Shown: one piece after another, positions 55,644 to 64,000 of the stretch
Position numbering within the stretch: position 1 is the first letter of the stretch
How the letters are laid out: every line of letters starts with the position of its first letter
DNA from: Gambelia wislizenii
Taxonomy: Eukaryota; Chordata; Lepidosauria; Squamata; Crotaphytidae
Reading direction: 5' to 3'
Length of the DNA stretch: 64,000 nucleotides
Assembly (NCBI GenBank): GCA_030847615.1
Contig: JAUMIR010000015.1
Coordinates: 5,349,501 to 5,413,500, forward strand
Notes under the pieces: model-generated
Told to the model about the DNA's origin: nothing
The model's input: only the letters and a program-made list of their open reading frames with translations
The model's database searches: none
Program-made: the position numbers and the translations under genes

Positions 55644-55865
55644 GAGATTTTCAGACTACACTGTTATAGCGTTACTATTCCACTTTAACTGCTCTGGCTT
55701 CCTCCTGTGGAATTCTGGGGTTTGTAGTTTAGTGGGGCCTAAGAGCTCTCTGGCTGAGAGTTGTAAATGCCCCTCCCTAAACTGCAAATCCCAGGATTCA
55801 AGAGGAGGCAGCCATAGCAAATAAAGTGGAATAGTAACACTATAACAGTGTTGTCTGAAAATCTC
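55644..55865. mobile_element. Palindromic MITE with GAGATTTTCAGAC termini
   Basis: 222 bp. 'gagattttcagactacactg' is inverted at the other end ('cagtgttgtctgaaaatctc'), with pairing that extends to ~45 bp. A 4-base repeat 'ctta' flanks it (55640-55643, 55866-55869), nested in CR1. Short TSD could fit a PIF/Harbinger-type TTA target. Confidence 0.85.
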
Positions 55866-56850
55866 CTTAATGGACCACAAGCTGAACATGAGTCAGCAGT
55901 GTGATGCAGCAGCTAAAAAAGCCAATGCAATTCTAGGCCGCATCAATAGTGTCTAGATCAAAGGAGGTAATGGTGTCACTCTATTCTGCTTTGGTCAGAC
56001 TTCACCTGGAATACTGTGTCCAATTCTGGGCACCATAATTCAAGAATGTTATTGACAAACTGGAATGTGTCCAGAGGAAGGCGACCAGGATGGTGAGAGG
56101 TCTGGAAGCCATGATGCCCTATGAGGAGCAGCTTAGGGAGCTGGGCATGTTTAGCCTGAGGAAGAGAAGGTTGAGAGGGACATGATAGCCATGTTTAAAT
56201 ATTTGAAGGGATCTCATACTGAGGATGGAGCAAGCTTGTTTTCTGCCTCTCCAGAGACTAGGACACGGAACAATGGGTTCAAACTGCAGGAAAAGAGATT
56301 CCACCTAAACATTAGGAAGAACTTCCTGACAGTAAGAGCTGTTTGGAAGTGGAATCCGCTGCTGCCTGGGAGTGTGGTGGAGTCTCCTTCTTTGGGGGTT
56401 TTTAAACAGAGGCTGGATGGCCATCTGTCGGGAATGATTTGATTGTGTATTCCTGCAAGGCAGGGGGTTGGACTGGATGGCCCTTGTGGTCTCTTCCAAC
56501 TCTAAGATTCTATGCTTCTAATCCTCTGTCATCCCACTTTCTCAGTTGCTTTTAAAATGTCCAGTTTCTCCCTCCTCCTCTTCCTCCCCCCCCTTGTCCT
56601 CAACGTCTGCGGTTCCTGCAAGCTGAGTTCAAAACACAAACATTGTTTGCACTCAATTAATTCAGCAGGGGTAGAGGAGAGGAAAAGTAGAATCTTGCCC
56701 TTCCCAGTGGGCTCAGGCAAAAGCAACCTGCTGCAACCTCTCTAATTTGTGTGCTCTCCCTCATTAATTACATTTGCCATCTTGACCACGCTTTGATGTT
56801 GCTTGGCCACACATGCCCTGGTTTATATCTCTAAATTGTTGAAGAGTACG

Positions 56851-57171
56851 TCTTTGCCAAATACAAACCAGCCGGCCCAAGGGACTGTTATCTAGCCCTC
56901 CTGATCTGCTTCTGTCCCAAGAGTGGAATTTTAACTCAAGAAGCAAATAGGCCCCCGCAGATTATATGAGACCATGGTTATTAGTCTGCGCCCCCCACAC
57001 ACACACATGGAAAATCCTGAGGCACTCTAGAGATTTTGGACTGCAAGACCCAGCATTCTTCAGCATTGGCTATGCAGCTTGGGTTGTTGGAACTTGTAGC
57101 TCAGCAGCTTCTGGAAACCACACAGTTCTCACCCTGATGTACCCCAATGCAGGCTGGTAAACAAAAATTAA
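56851..57171. other. Unassigned spacer
   Basis: A short '(CA)n' near 56996-57006; nothing else. Confidence 0.5.
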
Positions 57172-57460
57172 AATGGTTATTGTTGTTATTTGCCATCAAG
57201 TCAACCTCGAGTTATAGTGATCACATTAATGAGAGACCTTTAGGAGCCCCAGTCATCAGTTGCCATGCTCAGGGTCTTGCAAACTCAGAAAGACAGTGGC
57301 TTGCTTGCTTTAATCAATATCTCTGTAATAAATTTATTTTCATACTGCCCTCTACTTTACAAAGCATAGTCATCTTTTCCAATGAGTCACATTGTCTCAT
57401 GATACGTCCAAAGTTCAACAGCCTTAGTTTAGTCATCTTGGCTTCTAGGAAGAGGCTTGA
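57172..57460 (-). mobile_element. BovB 3' fragment
   Basis: Reverse copy: 'tgccatcaagtcaacctcga' (3' end) to 'ccaatgagtcacattgtctc' and 'ttagtcatcttggcttctag', antisense to the BovB tail protein. Confidence 0.82.
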
Positions 57461-57469
57461 TTTGCTTTG

Positions 57470-57575
57470 TATGTGTCTGTGCCTTCAAGTCACCTGTAGA
57501 CTTATGGCAACCGCATTAATTTCACAGGGTTTTCTTAGGCAAGGAATCCTCAGAGGTGGTTTTGCCAGTTCCTTC
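57470..57575 (-). mobile_element. 5S-type SINE tail fragment
   Basis: 'gtgccttcaagtcacctgta' and 'aatcctcagaggtggttttg' match the body and tail of 51320-51532; no 5S head. Confidence 0.75.
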
Positions 57576-57705
57576 CCCTGAAGATACCAGCCACAGATGC
57601 AGGCGAAATGCCAGAAATAAACTCTTCCAGAACACAGCCTCACAGCCCGGAAAAAAACCAAGGAAAATCTATGGATGCCAGAGGTGAAAGCCTTCGACCT
57701 CACTT
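57576..57705. repeat. Dispersed repeat with 'agatgcaggcgaaatgcc'
   Basis: 'agccacagatgcaggcgaaa', 'cctcacagcccgg' and 'gtgaaagccttcgacctcac' are phrases of a repeat frequent in squamates; I think of a Penelope-like 3' end but cannot show it. Confidence 0.45.
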
Positions 57706-58473
57706 AGAGGGTATGCCAGAATGCTTCTCTATGTGATCTAGAATATCAGCACATCAGGGGAAAGGGTTCTAGCCTTGTCTTCGCCCTGGCTTAAGATGGC
57801 AGTTTTCTGTGTGGAAAGGACCGGCATTGTATGGATGAATGTTGCATTATGGAAGCCCTCAACTGCAACAATAAAGCCTACACACCACCCCAGCTCCTCC
57901 GTGAGAAAGCTAGGCCCCTGTGGTGCTCCAATTCTAAGCTTCTCAGCATTTCTAAAGCTCAGCTCTAGTGCTCAAATCACGATGTACAGATGACCCCGTC
58001 AGTAAGCCTCACAACACCCAAGTGCAATAGGACTAATTATCCACATATTACTAATTCATGGGAGGGGCTCTTGAGGAACTGTTCAAAGCCTGGAGCCATA
58101 GCAAGGATTTTGTGCGCAGAACAACCAAATATAGAGATAAAATAGGGCCCCAAAACCTTTCAGAGTGGCATGGAAAAGATTTTCATGCCATACAAGGCAA
58201 GCAAAAGTTGTCCCTTTCTTAAAAATCCAAAATCTGCAACCCCACTCTCCTTTGTCTCTAGTTTGTCCTTTAGGTATCACAGATAAGGTGTTGCCAACTG
58301 ACCAGTTAAAAACTGGCATGGCCAGCATCTGCACCCATAATGTCAGGGCAGATGGGCAGAAGTCACTGAGCAAAGCATTTCATAACATGGAGGTAAAAGA
58401 AGGATCGGCTAATCTCTGAAGCTCAGGTTGCTCTCACAAGGTGGAAGAGCAGGAAATCAAGTTGGTGAGCCTG
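57706..58473. other. Unassigned stretch
   Basis: No repeat or gene recognised. Confidence 0.5.
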
Positions 58474-58712
58474 TTGTTTTTGTGTGCCATCAAGCCACTT
58501 CCAACTTATGGCAACTCTAAGGACGAACCTATCATGGGGTTCTCTTGGCAAGATTTATTCAGAGGGGGTTTGCTGTTACCTTCCTCTGAGGCTGAAAGAG
58601 CGTGACTTGCCCAATGTCACCTAGTGGGTTTCCGTGGCCAAGAAGGAATTTGAACCCTGGTTTCCAGAATCACAGTCCAACGCTCAAACCACTACACAAC
58701 GCTGGCTCTCTA
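58474..58712 (-). mobile_element. tRNA-derived SINE with BovB-like tail, well preserved
   Basis: Tail 'agccacttccaacttatggc', body 'gtcacctagtgggtttccgt', tRNA-like head ending 'caacgctggctctc'. Confidence 0.9.
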
Positions 58713-58934
58713 GGAGAGCATATAGAAAGGAGATGACAACCAGGTCCTGTTCACACTGCTTTTAACTGCTAATGTTGAACGGACTGTTGGCCACACAGCT
58801 GCAAGCCTCTGGCGTTTCAGAAAATGGGAAGAGAGCATCACTTATATTCAGAAATGAATATATAGGTCCCTAGATTTTTGTCTCAGACATGTCTTCTTCT
58901 GGGATCAGATGCAGATTAAATAGGTATGCATAGA

Positions 58935-59157
58935 CAGTTGTCCCTTCATGTTGTCTGGGGTTTGGTTCCCCCATGGATACCAAAATCCGTGAATACTCAA
59001 GTCCCATTACATGCACTGGCATAGCAAAATGGTGTCCCTTATATAAGATGGCAAAATCACGGTTTGCTTCTTGGATTATTATTTTTTAAAGAATATTTTT
59101 AAACCATGAATACTTAAATCCGTGGATACCAAATTCGTGGATACGGAGGAACATCTG
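58935..59157 (+). mobile_element. pogo/Tigger-like MITE, copy 3
   Basis: 'cagttgtcccttcatgttgt' to 'cggaggaacatctg'; TA follows at 59158-59159, while the left TA has decayed. Confidence 0.85.
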
Positions 59158-59376
59158 TACCTCATTTAACAATGCCCCCAACAAAGAAGCTCCTGTCTTT
59201 TTACATTAGCCCAGAACCCCCTTTTTCGTAGTCATCCTTTGTCTAGGTGGAAGATTTTTACCAGCATTGGCACCGGGTTGATACTGAACCAGGGCTGGGA
59301 TTTAGGTGCTGGGCTGCAGCAGCATGGCTGTCGTAAACAATGGAATAAAGCTTGAGCTGGGAAAGAATGAGATTGT
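59158..59376. other. Unassigned spacer
   Basis: Nothing recognised. Confidence 0.5.
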
Positions 59377-59543
59377 GTTTTTAATTAGGTATTTATACCC
59401 CGCTCTTCAGCCACAAAGGTTATCAGAGAAGCTTACAAATTGTTAAGCAATAGCAGTTTAAACATCTACAGTGCATTAAGCAGTTTCCAATGCGTGTTAG
59501 CTAATTGCCCCCACAAGCCGGGTACTCATTTTACCGACCTATG
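59377..59543 (-). mobile_element. tRNA-derived SINE (type 1), 5'-truncated
   Basis: 'gtatttataccccgctcttc' to 'gtactcattttaccgaccta'; no tRNA-like head. Confidence 0.85.
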
Positions 59544-59903
59544 ATCATCACTATTATCATAATCATTATTATTGTTGTTGTTGATTATATTTTTGAAAGT
59601 CCCAAGTATTGAGTAGGTGAAAGAGCACCTGCTACCAGCCTTCTCCGCCCCCCCCCTCCCAGCACTTTCATTAACAGGAAGGTCTTGTAAAATTGCTAAT
59701 TAATTGGAGATGCCTTTTTAGTGGAGTGCAAAGATTTTTGCAAAGGTTAAAGGACCCGGATGACTTGAGTTCAGAAAAGAGAAGATTAAATGGGAGGTGT
59801 GAACAAAAAATATGTGTAGGGTTCTTGCAGACCCCTTTGTCCCTTCAGATGGAAGGACTAGAACCAGAGGAAGGAAGCAAAATGGGAGGAATGTCTCAAT
59901 GCA
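59544..59903. other. Unassigned stretch
   Basis: (ATT/GTT)n near 59550-59585; nothing else. Confidence 0.5.
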
Positions 59904-60086
59904 GGGGTGGGCAGGTATGGCGCTGAGGTCACAGACAACGCCAGGGCTGTTTTTGTAGCCCACAGAGGTCAAAATGTATTTTTGCTCCCAAATGCCCTTT
60001 AGGAGGTCTGGGGGACATTTTTTGCCATATTATTAGCCCACCCAGACATTTTAGGGTCAGGTGAGGCCGTTTTCAAAAACAGGAAA
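59904..60086 (+). mobile_element. hAT-like non-autonomous fragment
   Basis: Starts 'caggggtgggcaggtatgg', then 'caaatgccctttagg'; resembles 27874-28090. Right end truncated by a CR1. Confidence 0.5.
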
Positions 60087-60586
60087 TTAGAATCATAGAA
60101 TCAAAGAGTTGGAAGAGACCTCACAGGCCATCAAGTCCAACCCCATTCTGCCAAGCATTCCCGACAGATGGCCGTCCAGCCTGTTTAAAAACCTCCAAAG
60201 AAGGAGACTTCACCACACTCCCCGGCAGCAGCGGATTCCACTTCCAAACAGCTCTTACTGTCAGGACCTTCTTCCTAATGTTTAGGTGGAATCTCTTTTC
60301 CTGTAGTTTGAATCCATTGCTCCATGTCCTAGTCTCTGGAGATCGCACTCCTCTGGACACGTTCCAACTTGTCAATATCCTTCTTAAATTGTGCCTAAAA
60401 CTGGACACAATATTCCAGGTGAGGTCTGACCAAAGCAGAATAGAGTGGCATTATTACTCCCCTTGATCTAGACAGTCTACTCCTATTAATGCAGCAGCCT
60501 AGAATCACATTGGCTTTTTTAGCTGCTGCATCACACTGCTGATTCATGTTCAGCTTGTGGTCCACTAAGACTCCTAAATCCTGTGA
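60087..60586 (-). mobile_element. CR1 3' fragment with internal deletion
   Basis: 3' end 'ttagaatcatagaatcaaag' at 60087; at 60338-60346 ('ctctggagatcgcactcctc') about 220 bp present in other copies are lost, then 'tggacacgttccaacttgtc' to 'aagactcctaaatcc'. Confidence 0.88.
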
Positions 60587-60715
60587 TTAATCCTGTGATT
60601 AAAAACAGCCCCTCACGGGCCTTCAGCGCCCCCCACTCAAATCCTACTGCAGCTGTGTGTACCTGTCTACAAAAGGCAAGGTAAATAGCAGCTACCTCCT
60701 AAACCCCCAATGTGA

Positions 60716-61300
60716 TTGAACTCCAGCTCCCATGAGCCTTCACCACTGGACACCGCTGGGTGTTGCAGGCCAATGATGTCTGGGGGTCCACAGATGCCCA
60801 GCCCAATGTAAACTCTCAGCTATTATATGAGAGAAGGAGAAAAATGCTCCCCTGATATTCGCAACCCAGTAGAAGCCTTTCCCCATCTCCAGATGTCAAG
60901 CATTTCTTCTGCTACTGAGCCCCAGCCCCTCTGAAGGGAGCTACCTTAAGAACCAGCACTTTGATTTGTGTTTAAAATCTACTACAGCCTGAATCAAAAG
61001 GACTACCTTCTCCCTTTACAAATTTGTCAATCAAGAAAGAAGTTGAGGGCAGGTGTCTCCAGGAGCGCCTGCTTCATACCCTCCAATATTTCAGATATTT
61101 CCCCAGAACACGTGGGGCCAAGTAACATCGGAGTGTGGTCAAGATGGAGAAACATTATTAATGAGGAAAAACAGACAATCTAGGAGAGGCTGCAGCTATT
61201 TGCTTTTGCCTGAGCTCATTGGGAAAGGCAAGAATCTGCCCACTCCTCTCCTGTCCCCACTGTTTTTGCTCTTTGAACTCAGTTTGCAGCAACTGAGTTC
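60716..61300 (+). repeat. Block shared with 16632-17230
   Basis: Colinear partner of the block at 16632. The family B segment begins at the equivalent place (61072). Confidence 0.75.
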
Positions 61301-61428
61301 CCTTTGCCCCCTTTGCAGCAAAGGGAGGAAATGGGAGGGCAAGAGAGAAATCAGGGCATTTTAAAATCAACTCAGAAAGTGGGACAGCAGAGGACTGCCC
61401 CTGTCTAATCAGGACAGTTGGAGGTACG
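61072..61428 (+). mobile_element. MITE-like family B, complete
   Basis: 'cttcataccctccaatattt' to 'gacagttggaggtacg'; the ends are inverted (CATACCCTCCAA against TTGGAGGTACG). Reference copy for the family, ~357 bp. Confidence 0.75.
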
Positions 61429-61446
61429 TAGTTCTAGTCCCCACTA

Positions 61447-61665
61447 TTATTGTATGGTATGGTATTTATTTTATTTATTTATATCTAGTCTGTCTCCCAA
61501 CATAGGGCCCATGGTGGCTTACAGTGTAAGTTGGAAAGCAAAATGCAGCAAAAAAGTATAATACAAACTTTTAAAAAATAAACATAACACCATTAAATAG
61601 ATAATACTATCTAAAGTTAATTTAAACATTAATTTAAAAGTATTTTGAAAACATGTTTAATTAGC
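61447..61665 (-). mobile_element. Old L2-like 3' end
   Basis: (TTTAT)n-rich start, 'gggcccatggtggcttacag' and AT-rich reversed 3' UTR. Confidence 0.5.
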
Positions 61666-62573
61666 CTGCTTTCTCCAGGATTTTCTACTCCAGGCATTTT
61701 TCCCAGGCAGTAGAAGAGAACTGAGATCTCTTCTTTAAAAATGTGTAAATATTGTTTAACATTTTCTAAAAGCACAATGTTACAGTACCTTCTACTACTT
61801 TTTTAAAAAATAAAATAAATCACAACCTTTCAAGTCTCCAAATTACATCATTTGCATTTCTCTTCCTCTTCCCTCAGAAAAAAATCCTGTGTTCTGTTTC
61901 CATCTCTTCTTTGCAAACTCTTTTCTATCCCCCCACCCTTCTTTTGCTAAATAGACCAATAACATCCAGATTGTTGGCAATTTATTGGGGTGATGATGGG
62001 GATAAATTTCTATGGTATAATACTGAACCCCAAACTCTGGGGGCTTCTAGGAAATGGATGTCAATTTCACTCCTTATAGTGCTGTTATATAAAAGGGATT
62101 GGAAGCCTCAGGGCTGTGCCCAGAGAATATTTATTCTTACTTTTAAAAACAAAGGTTCATGTATTTGGTGGGTTGATAAAAATTATTCTGCTGATTCCAA
62201 AAAGGGAAGGGCAGTGGCAGAGGGAAACTCTTTTGATCGTCTTTCCTTGGAAACATGTCTCATTGATTTTAGTGCAGCTTATCTTTCGATAAGCACCGTT
62301 TCGGATTGTAGCCTGGAAGCAGAATCCGATGCATGTTTACTCAGATGGAAGTCCCACGGTGGCGGTTCAGCTGCCATTGGTTTGGGGTTATCCAAACAGC
62401 AAATTGGCATAAACGCTCCATCTGTTGAGGGACAAAGATTTTCGGAACTGGAGAATAAACACAGGAGGAACTGTTGGCCGAATCACAACACTGGTTGATC
62501 TCATGGGGTGCTTCTGATTTTGCAGAAATGCCGGGCCCTTCCTTCAGATGTAACAATCTATCTTCCTAACAGT
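61666..62573. other. Unassigned stretch with a 195-codon ORF
   Basis: ORF 61911-62498 (+) starts MQTLFYPPTLLLLNRP and shows no recognisable domain. Its second half crosses 'catgtttactcagatggaag', a phrase typical of squamate MITEs, so I read it as a chance ORF over repeat DNA. Confidence 0.4.
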
Positions 62574-62577
62574 CTAG

Positions 62578-62827
62578 GAAGATTTTCAGACGGGAAATTA
62601 TTCCCCGGGGAGATTGGGACAGAATTTTCTAGTTCCCTGCCGGTCACATCCAAGATATTTTATTAACAAGAGTTCGTCGTTAATAAAAAGAACTAGAAAA
62701 AGGACAGCGTCAGGACGACGGAAGATCAGGAGAGGGAAGAGGGTGTGCGAACCGCGGCACTGCTTCTGGGACAGAAACAATTCTGTCCCGATCTCCCCAG
62801 GGAATAATTTCCCCATCTGAAAATCTC
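62578..62827. mobile_element. Palindromic MITE, 250 bp, strong terminal arms
   Basis: Left arm 'gaagattttcagacgggaaa' to 'gattgggacagaatt' pairs with right arm 'aattctgtcccgatctcccc' to 'catctgaaaatctc' (~50 bp, few mismatches). A 4-base repeat 'ctag' flanks it (62574-62577, 62828-62831). Termini are shared with 55644-55865. Confidence 0.88.
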
Positions 62828-62889
62828 CTAGGACAGCCTCCTTCAATCTGGTGCCCTCCAGAAATCAACAGATTTAGATGACAAGGAAA

Positions 62890-62955
62890 GAGATTGCTTG
62901 CAGAGGGGCGGGATATAAATAAATTTTATTATTATTATTATTATTATTCCAGCTA
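62890..62955 (+). repeat. LINE-type tail with (ATT)n
   Basis: 'gaggggcgggatataaataa' followed by ATT repeats, an L2-like 3' terminus. Confidence 0.55.
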
Positions 62956-63150
62956 AATATCAGGAAGAACTTGGTTACTTTAAGAGCTGTTTGACAGTGG
63001 GGCAGACTGCCTTGGAAGGTGGTAGGCTCTCCTTCCTTGGAGGTCTTTATACAGAGGTTGGATAGCCATCTTTCAGGAGTGCTATAGTTGTATGGCAGGG
63101 GGTAGACTAGATAGCCCTTGCAGTCCCATCTAAACCCATGGGTCTATGTT
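62956..63150 (+). mobile_element. Old CR1 3' end
   Basis: 'ctaaatatcaggaagaactt', 'ttggaggtctttatacagag' and 'gccatctttcaggagtgct'; diverged terminus. Confidence 0.75.
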
Positions 63151-63154
63151 GGAC

Positions 63155-63440
63155 TGCAACTTTCACCATTCCTTGTTAGTGGCTGCTCCCAAATTGTGGA
63201 AATCCCTTCCTTGGGAGGTCCAGTCCCCCTACCAACTCCCCCCCCCACTGTCTTTTGCCTGGCTGTTAAAGACTTTTTTATTTTATTTTATTTTATTTTA
63301 TTTAAGGAGGCATTTGGTTTTTAATATGTTGCAGCAGATGGAGCTTTTAATGGGTGTATGTATGTGAAGTGTTTTGGTTTTATTATGTTTTAAATGTGTT
63401 TTTAAAACTGCTTTTAACCTGTATTTTTAACTTATTTTTT
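63155..63440 (+). mobile_element. L2-type LINE 3' end
   Basis: 'gtggctgctcccaaattgtg' and 'ggctgttaaagactttttta' are L2 ORF2 end and 3' UTR; (TTTTA)n at 63274-63302. Confidence 0.65.
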
Positions 63441-63442
63441 TA

Positions 63443-64000
63443 ACCTTCTTAATCTAAATGAATTTAAATCTCCAGGACCAGATGAACTACATCCAAGGGT
63501 ATTAAAAGAGCTGGAAAATGTAATCTCAGAGCCATTGGCAATAATATTTGAGAACTCCTGGAGAACAGGAGAAGTCCCAGCAGACTGGAGGAGGGCAAAC
63601 ATTGTTCCCATCTTCAAAAAGGGGGGAAAAGAGGATCCCAACAACTATCGTCCAGTTAGTCTGACATCAGTACCAGGGAAGATTCTAGAACAGATCATTA
63701 AACAGAGAGTCTGTGAACATTTGGAAGGCAATGCCACAATCACAAAAAGTCAACATGGGTTTCAGAGAAACAAGTCATGCCAGACTAATCTGATCTCTTT
63801 TTTTGATAAAATTACCAGCTTGGTAGATGAAGGGAACACTGTGGACATTGCATACCTTGATTTCAGTAAGGCCTTTGACAAGGTTCCCCATGACATTCTT
63901 GCAAACAAGCTTGTAAAATGTGGGCTAGACAAGTTCACCGTTCAATGGATTTGTAATTGGTTGACTGGCCAAACCCAAAGGGTGCTCAGCAGTGGCTCCT
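63443..64000 (+). mobile_element. CR1 LINE running off the window
   Basis: Begins mid-ORF2 ('ttaatctaaatgaatttaaa') and continues to the last base. Same subfamily as 37441-41037. Confidence 0.92.
63459..64000 (+). CDS. CR1 ORF2 RT segment, open to window edge (partial)
   Basis: Read from 'aatgaatttaaatctcca', the frame NEFKSPGPDELHPRVLKEL, FKKGGKEDPNNYRPVSL, HGFQRNKSCQTNLI, LDFSKAFDKVPHD and QWICNWLTGQTQRVL stays open for about 180 codons to the edge. These are RT motifs 0 to A. No start codon belongs here because the element is 5'-truncated; whether the catalytic FADD box follows intact lies outside the window. Confidence 0.82.

Larger units (their letters stand above)
54916..56520 (+). mobile_element. 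CR1 LINE carrying an L1 tail and a MITE
   Basis: CR1 pieces 54916-55166, 55510-55643 and 55870-56520 are colinear. They encode [22 protein letters not shown] (motif B altered from QGSVLGP), the RFADD box (about 55094-55108), then after an internal loss near 55110 the CR1 tail to LDGHLSGMI. The 3' end is at 56520. Confidence 0.85.
54853..56850 (-). mobile_element. Family B copy split by a CR1 complex
   Basis: 'gattcactctctaattgtcc' and 'tttggcagggacattccc' at the left and 'catcccactttctcagttgc' to 'aattgttgaagagtacg' at the right make one family B copy, separated by the 1.6 kb CR1 complex at 54916-56520. Confidence 0.7.

Noticed and set aside
1..64000. Endogenous retrovirus or LTR element
   Set aside because: I looked for LTR pairs, primer-binding sites, protease and envelope-like frames and saw none; all RT sequences are of non-LTR type.
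1..64000. A wholly new multi-gene system
   Set aside because: No cluster of conserved non-transposon genes is visible; the novelty lies in repeat families and insertion structures.

Overview
This is repeat-dense, intergenic or intronic nuclear DNA from a vertebrate, most likely a squamate reptile (probably an iguanian lizard). The diagnosis rests on the mix of transposons: many CR1 LINE copies of several ages, BovB (RTE) LINE fragments, L2, tRNA-derived SINEs and a 5S-rRNA-derived SINE that end in a BovB-like 3' tail, and pogo/Tigger-like and other MITEs. I found no host protein-coding gene, no exon chain with splice sites, no structural RNA gene, no CRISPR and no prokaryotic or LTR-retrovirus feature. 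Every long reading frame I can explain is retrotransposon ORF1 or ORF2, or its antisense shadow.

Layout. 0-11 kb: pogo-like MITE, tRNA-SINE, a ~530 bp MITE-like family ('A'), a BovB copy split by a CR1, an L2 3' end. 11-16 kb: two copies of a non-LTR element with RT and a C-terminal zinc-knuckle-like motif (possibly Vingi/Ingi- or RTE-like, clade unresolved; called 'V' below), and a decayed ~130 bp tandem array. 16.6-21.5 kb: a repeat block also found at 60.7 kb, then a nearly full-length minus-strand CR1 with ORF1 and ORF2. 22-27 kb: SINE cluster, a third V copy with a 5' inversion, and a 5'-truncated CR1 whose last 365 codons are open. 28-37 kb: old and nested repeats, including a CR1 split by two opposite-strand CR1s. 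37.4-41.0 kb: a second long CR1 on the plus strand. 41-54 kb: BovB, a GC-rich MITE with internal tandem units, nested CR1s, the 5S-derived SINE. 54-57 kb: a four-element nest (MITE B, CR1, L1 tail, palindromic MITE). 57-64 kb: BovB and SINE tails, pogo-like MITE, the duplicated block, a 250 bp palindromic MITE, and a CR1 running off the window end.

The elements interact as parasites rather than as a pathway. Autonomous LINEs (CR1, BovB, L2, L1, V) supply machinery; the SINEs with BovB-like tails presumably used BovB. All LINE copies seen are truncated or carry frameshifts or stops. The most informative material is the insertion record: target duplications, nesting order and a twin-priming-like inversion. 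I saw no convincing new biological system. Family letters A to G and V are labels used only here. Boundaries come from reading copies against each other by eye and may be off by several to tens of bases.
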